Program-made: the position numbers and the translations under genes
Assembly (NCBI RefSeq): GCF_009832745.1
Contig: NZ_VRMJ01000041.1
Span: forward strand, 480,152-544,151
Origin: Polaribacter septentrionalilitoris
Lineage (GTDB): Bacteria > Bacteroidota > Bacteroidia > Flavobacteriales > Flavobacteriaceae
Direction: 5' to 3'
DNA length: 64,000 nt
The notes under the pieces: model-generated
Told to the model about the DNA's origin: nothing
The model's database searches: none
The model's input: only the letters and a program-made list of their open reading frames with translations
Shown: in pieces, positions 50,025 to 59,978 of the stretch
How the letters are laid out: the number at the start of each line of letters is the position of its first letter
Position numbering within the stretch: position 1 is the first letter of the stretch

Positions 50025-51281
50025 TTAGTTTAAAATAAGCTGATTATTTGCAAATATTCCATAAACTTTCCCTTTTAAGTTTTTGTTTAAAAAGGCGCTG
50101 TTTTTTGAAGTTGATAATATATTTTCTTTTGAAAAAGTAAGTTCACCTTCAGTTGTAAATAATGAAATATCAGCTGTATTATTTTCTTGGATAGAGTTGT
50201 GTTCTAAACCAAATATTTTTTTAGGATTCGAGGTTATTGGTGCGATGTAGTCTTCAATATCAAAAATTGAATTTAATGCAGAAAAAGCGCTCTCTAAACC
50301 AATTGTTCCGTCTTTTGCTTGACTAAATTCTACTTTTTTATCTTCTATATCTATTGGATTATGATCACTTGTAATCACATCAATAATTCCAGATTTTACT
50401 CCCTTTTGTAAAGCTTTAAGATCTGTTTTTGTTCTTAGAGGTGGATTCACTTTAAAGCTACTGTCAAATCCATGCAATTCATCATCAGATAAAACTAAAT
50501 TATGAATTGCAACACTACAGGTTACCTGTAAACCTTTCTTTTTAGCCTCTTTAATCAATTCTAGAGATTTTGCCGTAGAAATTGTAGGAATGTGTAGTTT
50601 TCCACCAGTATATTCTAATAAATACAAATCTCTAGCGATTTGAATGTGTTCTGCTAAAGCAGGAGTTCCTTTTAAGCCTAATCTTGTGCTGTTAACTCCT
50701 TCGTTAGCAATTCCTTCACCAGCAATAGAGTTGTTTTTAGGAAAACTCATAACCAAACCATTAAAATTTTGAGCGTATAAAAGCGCAATCTTCATCAAAT
50801 TGTCATTTGCTATTGGTTTTTTGTAATCACCAAAAGCAATGGCTCCAGATTGGTGCATGTCATACAATTCAGCCATTTCTATACCTTTGCTTTTTTGAGT
50901 CAATGCAGGGATAGGATAGAGCTTTGTTGCAAAACCGTTAGCTTTGTTTTGTAAATACTCTACAGACGATTTATTGTCAATTATTGGATTTGTATTTGAA
51001 TTTACGGCAACAGCTGTAAATCCTGATTTTGCAGCTACTGTTAAACCGTTTTTAATGGTTTCTCTTTCTTCGTAACCAGGTTCTCCAAAAGAAACACTGC
51101 TGTCAAACCAACCAGATGAAACATATAAATTTTCAAGAACAACAATATTCGTATTGTTGTTTTTAGGAATAGAATCGTCAATTTTTTTGATAATTCCGTC
51201 AATAATTAAAATGTCTTTCGTTTTAAGGTGATGAGGGCTTGAAGCGTCTATAATCGTTGCCGATTTGATAAGCGTAGTCAT
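50025..51281 (-). CDS. Dihydroorotase-like protein lacking the HxH metal site
   Basis: The start is at MTTLIKSATIIDASSP (51281), overlapping the BatA-like stop by 4 bp (ATGA); the longer frame to 51359 is not needed. The product is 418 residues of the amidohydrolase fold, dihydroorotase type. Where active enzymes have D-x-H-V-H-F-R-E-P-G, this one reads DSSVSFGEPGYEERETIKNG, so both metal-binding His are Ser. A later SDHNPI segment remains. It is therefore probably a non-catalytic dihydroorotase homologue (as known for PyrC-like partners of aspartate transcarbamoylase) rather than the working enzyme. The true pyrC should lie elsewhere. Confidence 0.82.
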   Translation of the reverse strand: MTTLIKSATIIDASSPHHLKTKDILIIDGIIKKIDDSIPKNNNTNIVVLENLYVSSGWFDSSVSFGEPGYEERETIKNGLTVAAKSGFTAVAVNSNTNPIIDNKSSVEYLQNKANGFATKLYPIPALTQKSKGIEMAELYDMHQSGAIAFGDYKKPIANDNLMKIALLYAQNFNGLVMSFPKNNSIAGEGIANEGVNSTRLGLKGTPALAEHIQIARDLYLLEYTGGKLHIPTISTAKSLELIKEAKKKGLQVTCSVAIHNLVLSDDELHGFDSSFKVNPPLRTKTDLKALQKGVKSGIIDVITSDHNPIDIEDKKVEFSQAKDGTIGLESAFSALNSIFDIEDYIAPITSNPKKIFGLEHNSIQENNTADISLFTTEGELTFSKENILSTSKNSAFLNKNLKGKVYGIFANNQLILN

Positions 51282-53230
51282 GTTTTGTAGAATTTTAAAA
51301 TTAAAATTTCTAAAAGCAAAGATACAATTGCCAACGCTAAAAACCATTTCCAAAGCCAATGAACTTTATTTTTTTTATTCAAATTGTTGAAAACTGATGT
51401 AATTGAGTTAGAAACTGTAATGTTAGAATTTTCACTTTTAAGTTCATTTAGGTCTAAAAATGATAAAGAACTCTCTGATTTTGGATTATTAAAAGCAATA
51501 GTCTCTAAAGTGTCTTTGTTTTTTAGGATATGATAAAATCCGCTTTTTTCAGGTTTATCATTAGTAGTGATACGTACTTTGTTCTGAAATTTTCTTTGTA
51601 AAGGAATAAAAGTGCATTCTTTGCTAGCTATAGTCAGTACATCGTCTTTATTAGTAGTTATTTCTATATCTATGTTGTTTTCTTTGTGAAGCCTGTAGAA
51701 AATATCTGATTGTTTAAAGCTAGATTGTGCAAAATTATAAAATACAGGAACCACTAATGGCGAGTTTATAAAATTACTACTTTCTCTGTTTAAAGGACTA
51801 GCTATTAAAAATACATTTCCATTTTTTTTATTGAATTGTTGAATAAAAGGTTGATTATTCTCGAAAGTAAGAATAGCGTTACTTGAACTAATTTTTTTAA
51901 ATGTATAATATTCGTTCACAATTGGATATTGAAAATTCTGAACTTGCTTAACAAAGACATTTTTAAGTAGTGGATGATTAAAATTAATTTTAGTGATTTT
52001 TAAACTGTCTTGTTGTTTGCTTTCAATTTTTCCGATTTGAAGTTTGCTTAACAGATTATTGTAAGATGTATTGTTTGATTTTGAATTTGGAATGATGACA
52101 ATGTTACCCCCATTTTTTATAAATTCAACTAATCGATTGGATAAAATTTCTGGAATATTTTCTGCTTCAGAAAGTATAATTAAATTTTGATTTTTGATGT
52201 TATTGTAATTCACATTTTGAGTAGGGGAGAAGGTGTAGTTAAATTCCTCTTTAGTGTAAATTTTATCAAGGAAATTTAATTCATTTCCAATGGCTAAAAT
52301 GTTTATTTTTTTTCGCTTTTTTAAAGTGAAGAAAAAAGTATTGTCAAAAGAAAAAGTATCGTTGTAAGTTATGTTGATTTTACCTTGAATTTCAGATTGG
52401 TTTTGTATCTTGAATTCGATAGTTTTTTTACTATCTTTATCGATAGAGAAGGACTGCTTACTAATAAGTTTTGATTTGCTAGAAATTGCAATTGGTATGT
52501 TCTTTTTTTGTGTTCCTTGGTTTTTGATAATAATGTTTATGGTGATGTCGCTAGAACTTCTTTCATTTACAAAAACGCTATCAATAGAAATGTTCTCTTT
52601 TTTTACAGTTTCAAGATTAATGGCAGAAAAAGAGGGTGTTACATTTGTAAATTCTTTTTTGTAATTATTCTGAAAATCAGAAATATAAATTAAATTACTT
52701 AAAGTTTTTATTTTATATGATTGATTTTGCTTATTCTTTAGGTAAATACTATTAAAGTTTAAAGATTTTGCGGTATTTTTTATTCTTAATAGGATGTCTT
52801 TTAGTTCTTTTTTGGTAATATTCTTATAAAAATTTGTGTTTGTTTGTAGAGAATAGATGTCATTTTCAGATGTGTTTTTTATAATTTCCTGAGCAGAAAT
52901 TTGTAATAATTTTCCTTTTTCTCCTTTAGAATCTGTACTTAAGGAATTGTCTAAATAGATAAAAGTGTGAAGTTTTTCTACAGCTTTTTTATTACTTAAA
53001 TATGGTTGTGAAAAAGCAAAAAGTATCGCAGAAAATAATAGTAATCTACAAGCTAAAATTAACCATTTTTTTATACGAGAACTCTTTCTTGTTTGTTGTT
53101 CTAATTGTTGTAAGAAAGCAACATTCGTAAAAGGTATTTTTACAAATTTTTGCAACTGAAAAAGGTGCACTAAAATTGGTATAATTAATAGCGCTAAAAA
53201 ATATAAAATTTCAGGATTTTTAAATTGCAT
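51278..53230 (-). CDS. BatA-domain membrane protein
   Basis: 650 residues. The N-terminal BatA module (MQFKNPEILYFLALLIIPILVHLFQLQKFVKIPFTNVAFL, then a second helix KKWLILACRLLLFSAILFAFSQPYL) is followed by a vWA-like domain (IYLDNSLSTDSKGEKG, a degenerate MIDAS), Ig-like beta regions, a GATase-like segment (LIILSEAENIPEILSNRLVEFIKNGGNIVIIP) and a final membrane helix (WLWKWFLALAIVSLLLEILI). BatA proteins are named for aerotolerance, but the molecular role is unknown. It leads the operon with the dihydroorotase-like, Tic20-like and esterase genes. Confidence 0.85.
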   Translation of the reverse strand: MQFKNPEILYFLALLIIPILVHLFQLQKFVKIPFTNVAFLQQLEQQTRKSSRIKKWLILACRLLLFSAILFAFSQPYLSNKKAVEKLHTFIYLDNSLSTDSKGEKGKLLQISAQEIIKNTSENDIYSLQTNTNFYKNITKKELKDILLRIKNTAKSLNFNSIYLKNKQNQSYKIKTLSNLIYISDFQNNYKKEFTNVTPSFSAINLETVKKENISIDSVFVNERSSSDITINIIIKNQGTQKKNIPIAISSKSKLISKQSFSIDKDSKKTIEFKIQNQSEIQGKINITYNDTFSFDNTFFFTLKKRKKINILAIGNELNFLDKIYTKEEFNYTFSPTQNVNYNNIKNQNLIILSEAENIPEILSNRLVEFIKNGGNIVIIPNSKSNNTSYNNLLSKLQIGKIESKQQDSLKITKINFNHPLLKNVFVKQVQNFQYPIVNEYYTFKKISSSNAILTFENNQPFIQQFNKKNGNVFLIASPLNRESSNFINSPLVVPVFYNFAQSSFKQSDIFYRLHKENNIDIEITTNKDDVLTIASKECTFIPLQRKFQNKVRITTNDKPEKSGFYHILKNKDTLETIAFNNPKSESSLSFLDLNELKSENSNITVSNSITSVFNNLNKKNKVHWLWKWFLALAIVSLLLEILILKFYKT

Positions 53231-53295
53231 TTATAAAAATTAAAGTTCTAATTTATTACAAAAAAATTAAATCAGCTATACATGTTTATTACTAT

Positions 53296-54060
53296 TTAAA
53301 ACTTTTCAAAAACTCCAAGTCCAAAGAGAGCAAAATCGTATTTTACAGGATCTTCTTTATCGAGTTTTCTTAATTTTTTATCCAATTCAGAAAGAGCTTT
53401 CCAGTCGTTTTGTTTGCGTTTTAGTAATTTTAATTTTCTTGCTACATTACCAGAATGCACATCTAAAGGACAAGAAAGGTGTGCAGGGTTATGTGTTTTC
53501 CATAGTCCAAAATCTACACCGGTTTTGTTGTTTCTCACCATCCAGCGTAAAAACATATTAATGCGTTTTGCAGCTGAGTTTTTCAAAGGGTCAGAAATAT
53601 GTTTCTGAGTTCTTTGTTGATGTGGAATTTCAAAAAATATTTTTTTTAGATAATGTATCGCATTCTGGTAATTGTTCTCATTATTTCTGATTTGCAATAC
53701 ATTCTCTAAACCTTGATGGTTTTTGTAAATATGATTTAGGGATTTTATAAATTGCTGTAAATCAATTGAATTAAACGTTCTGTGAACAAAGTTATCTAAC
53801 TGTTTTAAGTCGCTTTTTTGATGGTTTGTAATAAAATCGAAAGGTGAGTTGTCTAAAACTTCCATCATTTTAGCAGCATTTTTAATAATCATTTTTCGAT
53901 TTCCCCAAGAAATAGTGGCTGTTAAAAAACTCGAAATTTCGATATCTTCTTTTTTAGAAAAACGATGTGGAATCTGAATTGGGTCAGATTCTATAAACTT
54001 TGGATTGTTATATAAAACTACTTTTTCGTCTAAAAATGCTTTGAGTTCGGTTTTGTTCAT
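53296..54060 (-). CDS. TIGR02757 family protein
   Basis: 254 residues; matches TIGR02757/DUF2400 by FLTATISWGNRKMIIKNA, RINMFLRWMVRNN, VDFGLWK and the hallmark CPLDVHSGNVARKL near the end. The fold resembles HhH-type DNA glycosylases, but the activity is unknown. It lies 2 bp after the lipoprotein gene on the same strand and is the last gene of that operon. Confidence 0.85.
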   Translation of the reverse strand: MNKTELKAFLDEKVVLYNNPKFIESDPIQIPHRFSKKEDIEISSFLTATISWGNRKMIIKNAAKMMEVLDNSPFDFITNHQKSDLKQLDNFVHRTFNSIDLQQFIKSLNHIYKNHQGLENVLQIRNNENNYQNAIHYLKKIFFEIPHQQRTQKHISDPLKNSAAKRINMFLRWMVRNNKTGVDFGLWKTHNPAHLSCPLDVHSGNVARKLKLLKRKQNDWKALSELDKKLRKLDKEDPVKYDFALFGLGVFEKF

Positions 54061-54062
54061 TT

Positions 54063-55088
54063 TTATAAATTAATACCAAATTTACAGCCTAAAGAAAGGT
54101 TTGGCATTGTTTTTCTAGTGTAATTTTTAAATTCTCTAATTTCGAAAGAAGGAAAATCATCATCATAAATCTGATGAATATTTTTATCAAATTCTAAATT
54201 TATATGGTTAAATCTTTTTATTCTTAATCCTAAACCCGAGTAAAAGTCAAAATAAAATCTCTTTCCTAAAGGAACTAATGTGCCGAATTTTAAATTAATA
54301 ATAGTTACTCGTTTTCTAGTGGCAAAATCATCTCTTTTAAGGTTATTTAGGTTAGAATTATTTTTATCAGTATAGTCTATAAAATCATTATACTGACTAT
54401 TTATATTACGAATTTCAAGGCCTAAGTATTCATTTATATGAACATTTTCTGTTAGATTGATTCCATTATACCATTTTGTCTCAAACCTGTATGTGGAAGC
54501 TTTTTCTTTTAGGTAAGTGATATTATGTCTGCTTAATTTCATTTTTGCCACCAGACCTCCATATTCTGCACTAATACTAAAATTATTTTTAACAAAATAC
54601 TCTACTCCCAAGGTAACCATAGGAATAGAAAAAAAGTCAAAGGCTTGAAGTGGAGAAGTGTAAATAAAAACTTTGTTTTTGGGTACAATAGTCACTTTTT
54701 TATTACCTAACATAATTTTGTTAGATAACCTATCTGTTACAAAATGTAAGTTATTCTTGTATCGATATCCTTTATTATGAAATAAGTCTACAGCTAATCC
54801 TAATCCATAATTATATATATTAAGAAAAACTGTATTAGATAATTTTTTATTAAAAGAGAAATCCTGTTGTAAACTGTCTTTTAAAACTCTAATTTTTAGA
54901 GGTTTTTTAGATCGTAATGGCCTAATAGTTGTTTGGTTTATATCAATAGAGATAGTGTCGCTATCAAAAATAATTTTACTATTCTTATCTGCAGAAATTT
55001 TAACTTTAGTTCTTTTTCCATTAAAAATACTTGCACAAGAATTTAAAGTTAAGATAATTATTAAAAGGAGCCCAGTTTTTTTTGCCAA
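54063..55088 (-). CDS. Putative lipoprotein with beta-barrel-like C-terminus
   Basis: 341 residues. Signal with lipobox LTLNSC (MAKKTGLLLIIILTLNSCASIFNG), a PEGA-like strand region (TKVKISADKNSKIIFDSDTISI...KPLKIRVLKD), then alternating strands (FSISAEYGGLVAKM, FETKWYNGINLT, FGTLVPLGKRFYFDFYSGLGLRIKRF) ending SLGCKFGINL, which look like outer-membrane barrel strands. No family recognised with certainty. It lies 1 bp after the LolD-like ATPase gene, so a role in envelope traffic is possible. Confidence 0.6.
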   Translation of the reverse strand: MAKKTGLLLIIILTLNSCASIFNGKRTKVKISADKNSKIIFDSDTISIDINQTTIRPLRSKKPLKIRVLKDSLQQDFSFNKKLSNTVFLNIYNYGLGLAVDLFHNKGYRYKNNLHFVTDRLSNKIMLGNKKVTIVPKNKVFIYTSPLQAFDFFSIPMVTLGVEYFVKNNFSISAEYGGLVAKMKLSRHNITYLKEKASTYRFETKWYNGINLTENVHINEYLGLEIRNINSQYNDFIDYTDKNNSNLNNLKRDDFATRKRVTIINLKFGTLVPLGKRFYFDFYSGLGLRIKRFNHINLEFDKNIHQIYDDDFPSFEIREFKNYTRKTMPNLSLGCKFGINL

Positions 55089-55089
55089 A

Positions 55090-55749
55090 CTATATTATTT
55101 TACCATCAATCATCGTCAGTTTTCTATCTGCCATATTTGCCAATTCCTCATTATGAGTTACCAAAACAAAGGTTTGATTAAACTCATCACGAAGTTTAAA
55201 AAATAATTCGTGCAAACTCTTTGCAGAATCTGTGTCTAAATTACCACTTGGTTCATCAGCTAAAATTACTGAAGGATTGTTTATTAGAGCTCTAGCAACT
55301 GCTACTCTTTGTTGTTCACCTCCAGAAAGTTCATTGGGTTTATGGTTTATTCTGTGTGATAAGCCTAAAAAAGAAAGAATTTGTTTTGCTTTTTCTTGAG
55401 CTTCTTTTTTGTTTTTTTTACTTATAAATGCAGGGATACAAACGTTTTCTAAAGCTGTAAATTCGGGTAATAATTGATGAAATTGAAAGATAAAACCAAT
55501 GTGTTTGTTTCTAAATTCTGATAGTTGCTTGTCGCTTAAATTTTTTAGAGAAACATCATTTAGACTTAATTCAAATTCTTGCTCTTTTAAAGGTTTATCT
55601 AGGGTTCCTAAAATTTGTAGCAATGTTGTTTTTCCTGCTCCAGAAGGACCAACAATAGCCACAATTTCACTTTTTTTAATATCTAAATCAACACCTTTTA
55701 AAACTTCTACATCTCCATAGTATTTATGAATATTCTTGGCTTTTATCAT
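55090..55749 (-). CDS. LolD-type ABC transporter ATP-binding protein
   Basis: 219 residues. Walker [14 protein letters not shown], signature [15 protein letters not shown], Walker [13 protein letters not shown] and His switch VTHNEEL are complete. It belongs to the MacB/FtsE/LolD group, which energises lipoprotein release or related mechanotransmission at the inner membrane. No permease gene is adjacent; the partner must be encoded elsewhere. It is the first gene of the operon with the lipoprotein and TIGR02757 genes. Confidence 0.87.
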   Translation of the reverse strand: MIKAKNIHKYYGDVEVLKGVDLDIKKSEIVAIVGPSGAGKTTLLQILGTLDKPLKEQEFELSLNDVSLKNLSDKQLSEFRNKHIGFIFQFHQLLPEFTALENVCIPAFISKKNKKEAQEKAKQILSFLGLSHRINHKPNELSGGEQQRVAVARALINNPSVILADEPSGNLDTDSAKSLHELFFKLRDEFNQTFVLVTHNEELANMADRKLTMIDGKII

Positions 55750-55779
55750 TCCTTGTAATTTACAACGAAAATATAAAAA

Positions 55780-55815
55780 AGAAATCAGAAAAACCGTTAA
55801 GAATTCCTGATTTCT
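55780..55815 (-). terminator. Terminator after the DUF5916 gene
   Basis: On the minus strand AGAAATCAG / CTGATTTCT (55815-55807 with 55788-55780) is followed by TTTTTT. Confidence 0.6.
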
Positions 55816-55844
55816 GACTAATTGAACGCTATGTTCTTATCCTT

Positions 55845-58268
55845 TTAAAAAATGTTTTTAATCTTATTGTAATCAATAAAATACACAAATCTTACAGAGA
55901 AAGTATGTTGTTGAGATTGCTCAAATAAATTATCTAAGTTTTCTTTAAAGCTCAAGTTTGCGTCTGTATCTGAATTAAAAATTGAGTTTCTATAAAATGC
56001 AATTAACTGACTTCCAGGAGCAAATTGCCATATATAATTTAAATCTAAGTTCCAGCTATTAAAGTTTACATCTTCTCCTACATACGAGTTGTTTAGGTCT
56101 AAACCACCCTCTGTGTTTAAGTTATAGTAACTGTTGTATTTCGCAGAACCCCAATAATGCCTAAAACTTAATGAAAGTGAAGCATTAGTGCTAAAACTAT
56201 AGTTGCCAGAAATCGTATTGGTGTAATTTTTACGATCTCTCATGCCAAAAATAAAGTTGCTTGCATCTTCATCTACATAACCTTGATCATCATTTGTTTT
56301 GTTGAAGCTTAACCTATATCTAAGAGAAAACTGATTGGTAAAACGATAACGTGGTGCTACACTAAATCCATAACCAACTTTTGGGTTGTTGTTATAACTT
56401 GTATAGAAAGCATCAGCATTTAATTCAAATTTCTTTTGAGAATTGGTAGATATGTAGGCATTTACATTTTTTCTTTCTGGCTGAAGAAAAAAGATTCCAC
56501 TTGTAGTACCTTGTCTTGGTTCAAAGAAATCCTTTTGCTGAGTTCCGTAGTTAAAATTTCCACCAAAAGAAAAACGACTTCTAGTTTGTGCATTAAAATT
56601 TAAACCAAATTGTGTTCCTGTATAAATTCCTGAAAAGTGTTGGAAGTTTATTTGTTGATAATAATTAAAATTATATCTATTAAATTTCTTGGTAGGCTGT
56701 AAAGTTCTCCAACCACCATTCATATAAATAGCTTGTTCATTATTGCTAAAAAGTATACCAAAATCATTAGGGTTAAAATCTTTGCTTGTAAAGTTGTACC
56801 CTATCTCTCCTCTCCAATGTCCGGAGTTATACCCAAAACTATTATCAAACGTCCAGCCTGTATTTGGGTTGTTTATATCATCAGATATGTTACTCATTCT
56901 TACAGAACCATCAGCATTATATTTACTGTCTTTTGTCTCTATATGCCAATCTAAAGCAGTTACATTTGCATCTCTAAAACGTCCATCTCGTGTAACATTT
57001 GTATTGATTAATGAAACTGTTGAATTTTGGTTAAATTGTTGGTCTAAAACCATGATATTGTAATTAGAGAAAGGATTTATAACCTCTTCTCTTATTTTAC
57101 CAGTGTTGTTGTTTTTTATTTTTGCATTCGTTGTTTCTGTGATTGCATTAAAGAAACCTATGCCTAAACCTTTTTTTGTTCTTCCAGAAATTTTAACTGC
57201 ATTTAGCATGGTTACTTTTCCTGGGTAATCTATTATTTCTTCATCTGAAGATAGTGTGCTTTCTACATTAAATTGATCTATAGGTGAACCTCCAATTCTC
57301 CTTGAATAAAACAGTCTACTTATATTAAAAAGCTCTGTACCTTCTGTGAAAAATTGTCTTTGCTCTGTAAACTGTTGTTCAAAAGGACCTAAGTTTAAAA
57401 CGACATCATCAAAACCAACTTGACTAAAATCAGGAATTAAAGTAGCATCTAAAGTGAAGTTTTCTGTTAAACCATATTTTATATCCATTCCAACGCTCCA
57501 GTCAAATTCTGTATTCCCTTCAAATGTATTGGTAGTTGCAGATGCATAGGGATATAAATTTAATCTTGTTGGAGGTTTAATATTTCTAAAATCTTGAATT
57601 AAACCATCATATTGTGTCCATCTTCCCACCGAATTGTCAATATGAGTCCAAGTATGTTGTGAGTTTAGTTTTTCTAACCTTCTGTGAAAATTGAATCCCC
57701 ATGACTGTACAGGTCTATTTGCAAAACGTAAAGCTCTGTATGGAATTTTCATTTCCACATTCCAGCCTTTTTTATCAGTAGAAACAGCACTTTTCCAAAC
57801 AGCACTCCAGTTAAAATCTTCATTTCCATTCGATACTTTAGAGTCTGCTTGGTTTCCTGTACTTTGAACAATAAATTCAAAGGGGTTTTGTCCATCATCA
57901 TTTGGGTTAATGGTAAGTAAAAAGAAATCTGCTTGACTAAAATTATCTCTAACAGCGAATTCTTTGGGTATGCCTTCAGGATCAGGATCATTCATTTGAG
58001 CAGAAATATAAATTGCATCATCATCATAGACAACTTTTACAATAGTTTGATACTCTTGAGGAACTAAATCGCCATTTTCTGGTCTAAAAATGACAAAGTC
58101 TGTACAAACTTCTGCATTTTCCCAGGCTTTGTCATTTAAAATTCCATCAATTTTTGGGGATTTTGAGACACGAGTTGTCTTGATTGTTTTTCTTTTTTTA
58201 GTGTTTTGAGCCGATAGTTTACAGGCAAATACAACTAAAATCAGAAAAAAAAGATTTTTGTTGAACAT
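55845..58268 (-). CDS. DUF5916 outer-membrane protein with CBM9-like N-terminus
   Basis: 807 residues. A signal peptide (FFLILVVFACKLSAQ) is followed by a CBM9/DOMON-like domain (about 35-215; SPKIDGILNDKAWENAE, VVYDDDAIYISAQMNDPDP, GWNVEMKIPYRALRF) and a long DUF5916 region of alternating strands typical of an outer-membrane barrel (GLTENFTLDATLIPDFSQVGFDD...), ending in a strand (QHTFSVRFVYFIDYNKI). Despite the carbohydrate-like N-terminal fold, DUF5916 proteins are widespread in Bacteroidetes, without a proven role. Monocistronic. Confidence 0.82.
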   Translation of the reverse strand: MFNKNLFFLILVVFACKLSAQNTKKRKTIKTTRVSKSPKIDGILNDKAWENAEVCTDFVIFRPENGDLVPQEYQTIVKVVYDDDAIYISAQMNDPDPEGIPKEFAVRDNFSQADFFLLTINPNDDGQNPFEFIVQSTGNQADSKVSNGNEDFNWSAVWKSAVSTDKKGWNVEMKIPYRALRFANRPVQSWGFNFHRRLEKLNSQHTWTHIDNSVGRWTQYDGLIQDFRNIKPPTRLNLYPYASATTNTFEGNTEFDWSVGMDIKYGLTENFTLDATLIPDFSQVGFDDVVLNLGPFEQQFTEQRQFFTEGTELFNISRLFYSRRIGGSPIDQFNVESTLSSDEEIIDYPGKVTMLNAVKISGRTKKGLGIGFFNAITETTNAKIKNNNTGKIREEVINPFSNYNIMVLDQQFNQNSTVSLINTNVTRDGRFRDANVTALDWHIETKDSKYNADGSVRMSNISDDINNPNTGWTFDNSFGYNSGHWRGEIGYNFTSKDFNPNDFGILFSNNEQAIYMNGGWRTLQPTKKFNRYNFNYYQQINFQHFSGIYTGTQFGLNFNAQTRSRFSFGGNFNYGTQQKDFFEPRQGTTSGIFFLQPERKNVNAYISTNSQKKFELNADAFYTSYNNNPKVGYGFSVAPRYRFTNQFSLRYRLSFNKTNDDQGYVDEDASNFIFGMRDRKNYTNTISGNYSFSTNASLSLSFRHYWGSAKYNSYYNLNTEGGLDLNNSYVGEDVNFNSWNLDLNYIWQFAPGSQLIAFYRNSIFNSDTDANLSFKENLDNLFEQSQQHTFSVRFVYFIDYNKIKNIF

Positions 58269-58454
58269 TTAATTTTTGGTTGATTATGTTAAAACAAAAT
58301 TAGAAAGGAGTTGTCTTAGAAGACAAAGCCTTAAAAATCCTAGTACTAATTAATAGAAAGACACCAGAAATTTATGGGTGTTACATATTTACCATGTTAA
58401 ATTTTTCTTAAAGAAAATAGATTGTGTTTTTTTAATTTAATTTTAGATAAAACC

Positions 58455-58487
58455 TTGCCGAAATTCACATCTGAATTTGTATTTTTG
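58455..58487 (+). promoter_or_regulatory. Probable promoter of sucC
   Basis: TTG (58455-58457) and TATTTTTG (58480-58487, a full TAnnTTTG match), 22 bp apart, with the -7 ending 24 bp before the ATG. The spacing is slightly longer than ideal. Confidence 0.5.
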
Positions 58488-58511
58488 CTAACGTTTTTAA
58501 AAGATATATAG

Positions 58512-59705
58512 ATGAACTTACACGAATATCAAGGGAAAGAAATCTTAAACAGTTTTGGTGTTAGAATTCAACGCGGAATTGTAGCAAGTAACCATAAAGA
58601 AGCTGTAGATGCAGCGAAACAATTAACTGCTGAAACAGGTACTGGTTGGCATGTTATTAAAGCTCAAGTTCATGCAGGTGGACGTGGAAAAGGGGGAGGA
58701 GTTAAGTTGGCTAAAAACTTACAAGAAGTAGAAAGTATTGCTAATGACATTATTGGAATGATGTTGATTACGCCACAAACTTCAGCAGAAGGAAAAAAAG
58801 TAAATCAAGTATTGGTTGCAGAAGATGTGTATTATCCAGGAGATTCTGAACCAGAAGAATATTATATGTCTGTTTTATTAAACAGAGCCACTGGTAGAAA
58901 TATGATTATGTATTCTACAGAAGGAGGTATGGATATCGAAACTGTTGCAGAAGAAACTCCACATTTAATCTTTACAGAAGAAATCGATCCTTTATTAGGT
59001 ATCATACCATTTCAAGCACGTAAAATTGCATTTAACTTAGGTTTATCTGGTGCAGCTTTTAAAGAGATGACAAAATTTGTTACCAATTTATACAAAGCAT
59101 ACATAGGTTCTGATTCTTCAATGTTTGAAATTAATCCGGTTTTAAAAACATCTGATGATAAAATTATGGCTGTAGACGCAAAAGTTTCTTTAGACGAAAA
59201 CGCATTATATAGACACAGAGATTATGCAGCATTACGTGATTTACGTGAAGAAAACCCAATTGAAGTAGAGGCAAAAGCTGCTGGTTTAAACTATGTAGAT
59301 TTAGACGGAAACGTTGGTTGTATGGTAAATGGAGCTGGTTTAGCAATGGGAACTATGGATTTAATTAAAGAATCTGGTGGTGAGCCTGCTAACTTTTTAG
59401 ATGTAGGTGGTACTGCAGATGCTCAAAGAGTAGAAACTGCTTTCGGTATTATTTTAAAAGATCCAAATGTAAAAGCAATTTTAGTGAATATCTTTGGAGG
59501 TATTGTACGTTGTGACAGAGTTGCACAAGGTGTTGTAGATGCATACAAAAGTATGGGAGACAAGATTAATGTGCCAATTATTTGTAGATTACAAGGTACT
59601 AATGCTATTGAAGCTAAAGAATTGATTGACAATTCTGGTATGGAAATTATTTCTGCGACTGAGTTTCAAGAAGCTGCCGATAAAGTAAGTGAAGTTTTAG
59701 GATAA
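58512..59705 (+). CDS. sucC: Succinyl-CoA synthetase (ADP-forming) beta subunit
   Basis: 397 residues. It opens MNLHEYQGKEILNSFGV, the conserved start of the family, and has an ATP-grasp domain (VIKAQVHAGGRGKGGGVKLAKN, EINPV) and the CoA-ligase half (LDGNVGCMVNGAGLAMGTMDLIKESGGEPANFLDVGG). It catalyses substrate-level phosphorylation in the TCA cycle with SucD, whose gene is not adjacent here. Codon use is more regular than that of neighbours, as expected for a highly expressed gene. A clear terminator follows. Confidence 0.96.
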   Translation: MNLHEYQGKEILNSFGVRIQRGIVASNHKEAVDAAKQLTAETGTGWHVIKAQVHAGGRGKGGGVKLAKNLQEVESIANDIIGMMLITPQTSAEGKKVNQVLVAEDVYYPGDSEPEEYYMSVLLNRATGRNMIMYSTEGGMDIETVAEETPHLIFTEEIDPLLGIIPFQARKIAFNLGLSGAAFKEMTKFVTNLYKAYIGSDSSMFEINPVLKTSDDKIMAVDAKVSLDENALYRHRDYAALRDLREENPIEVEAKAAGLNYVDLDGNVGCMVNGAGLAMGTMDLIKESGGEPANFLDVGGTADAQRVETAFGIILKDPNVKAILVNIFGGIVRCDRVAQGVVDAYKSMGDKINVPIICRLQGTNAIEAKELIDNSGMEIISATEFQEAADKVSEVLG

Positions 59706-59732
59706 TATTCTTAAAGTTTTTAATAAAATAAT

Positions 59733-59759
59733 AAGCCTCGTGAAAACGAGGTTTTTTTT
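59733..59759 (+). terminator. Rho-independent terminator after sucC
   Basis: The stem AAGCCTCGT / ACGAGGTTT with a GAAA tetraloop is followed by a T run. Confidence 0.85.
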
Positions 59760-59978
59760 ATTGTAAAATAATGAAGATTCTGATAGTTTTTTATGGTAAG
59801 TTTTGAATAGTATTGTTTTGAGTTTTTTTAAAAACTTTTCTTTTGTTAAAACTTATATTTTAAAGGGTTTATTTAGATTATACGATAAGGGTAATTGCTT
59901 TATTCAGGATAGTGCAGGATACTGTAAGTTTATTTCTAATCTATTTTAGCTTAAAATATTAACTAAATTACCCCTAAA

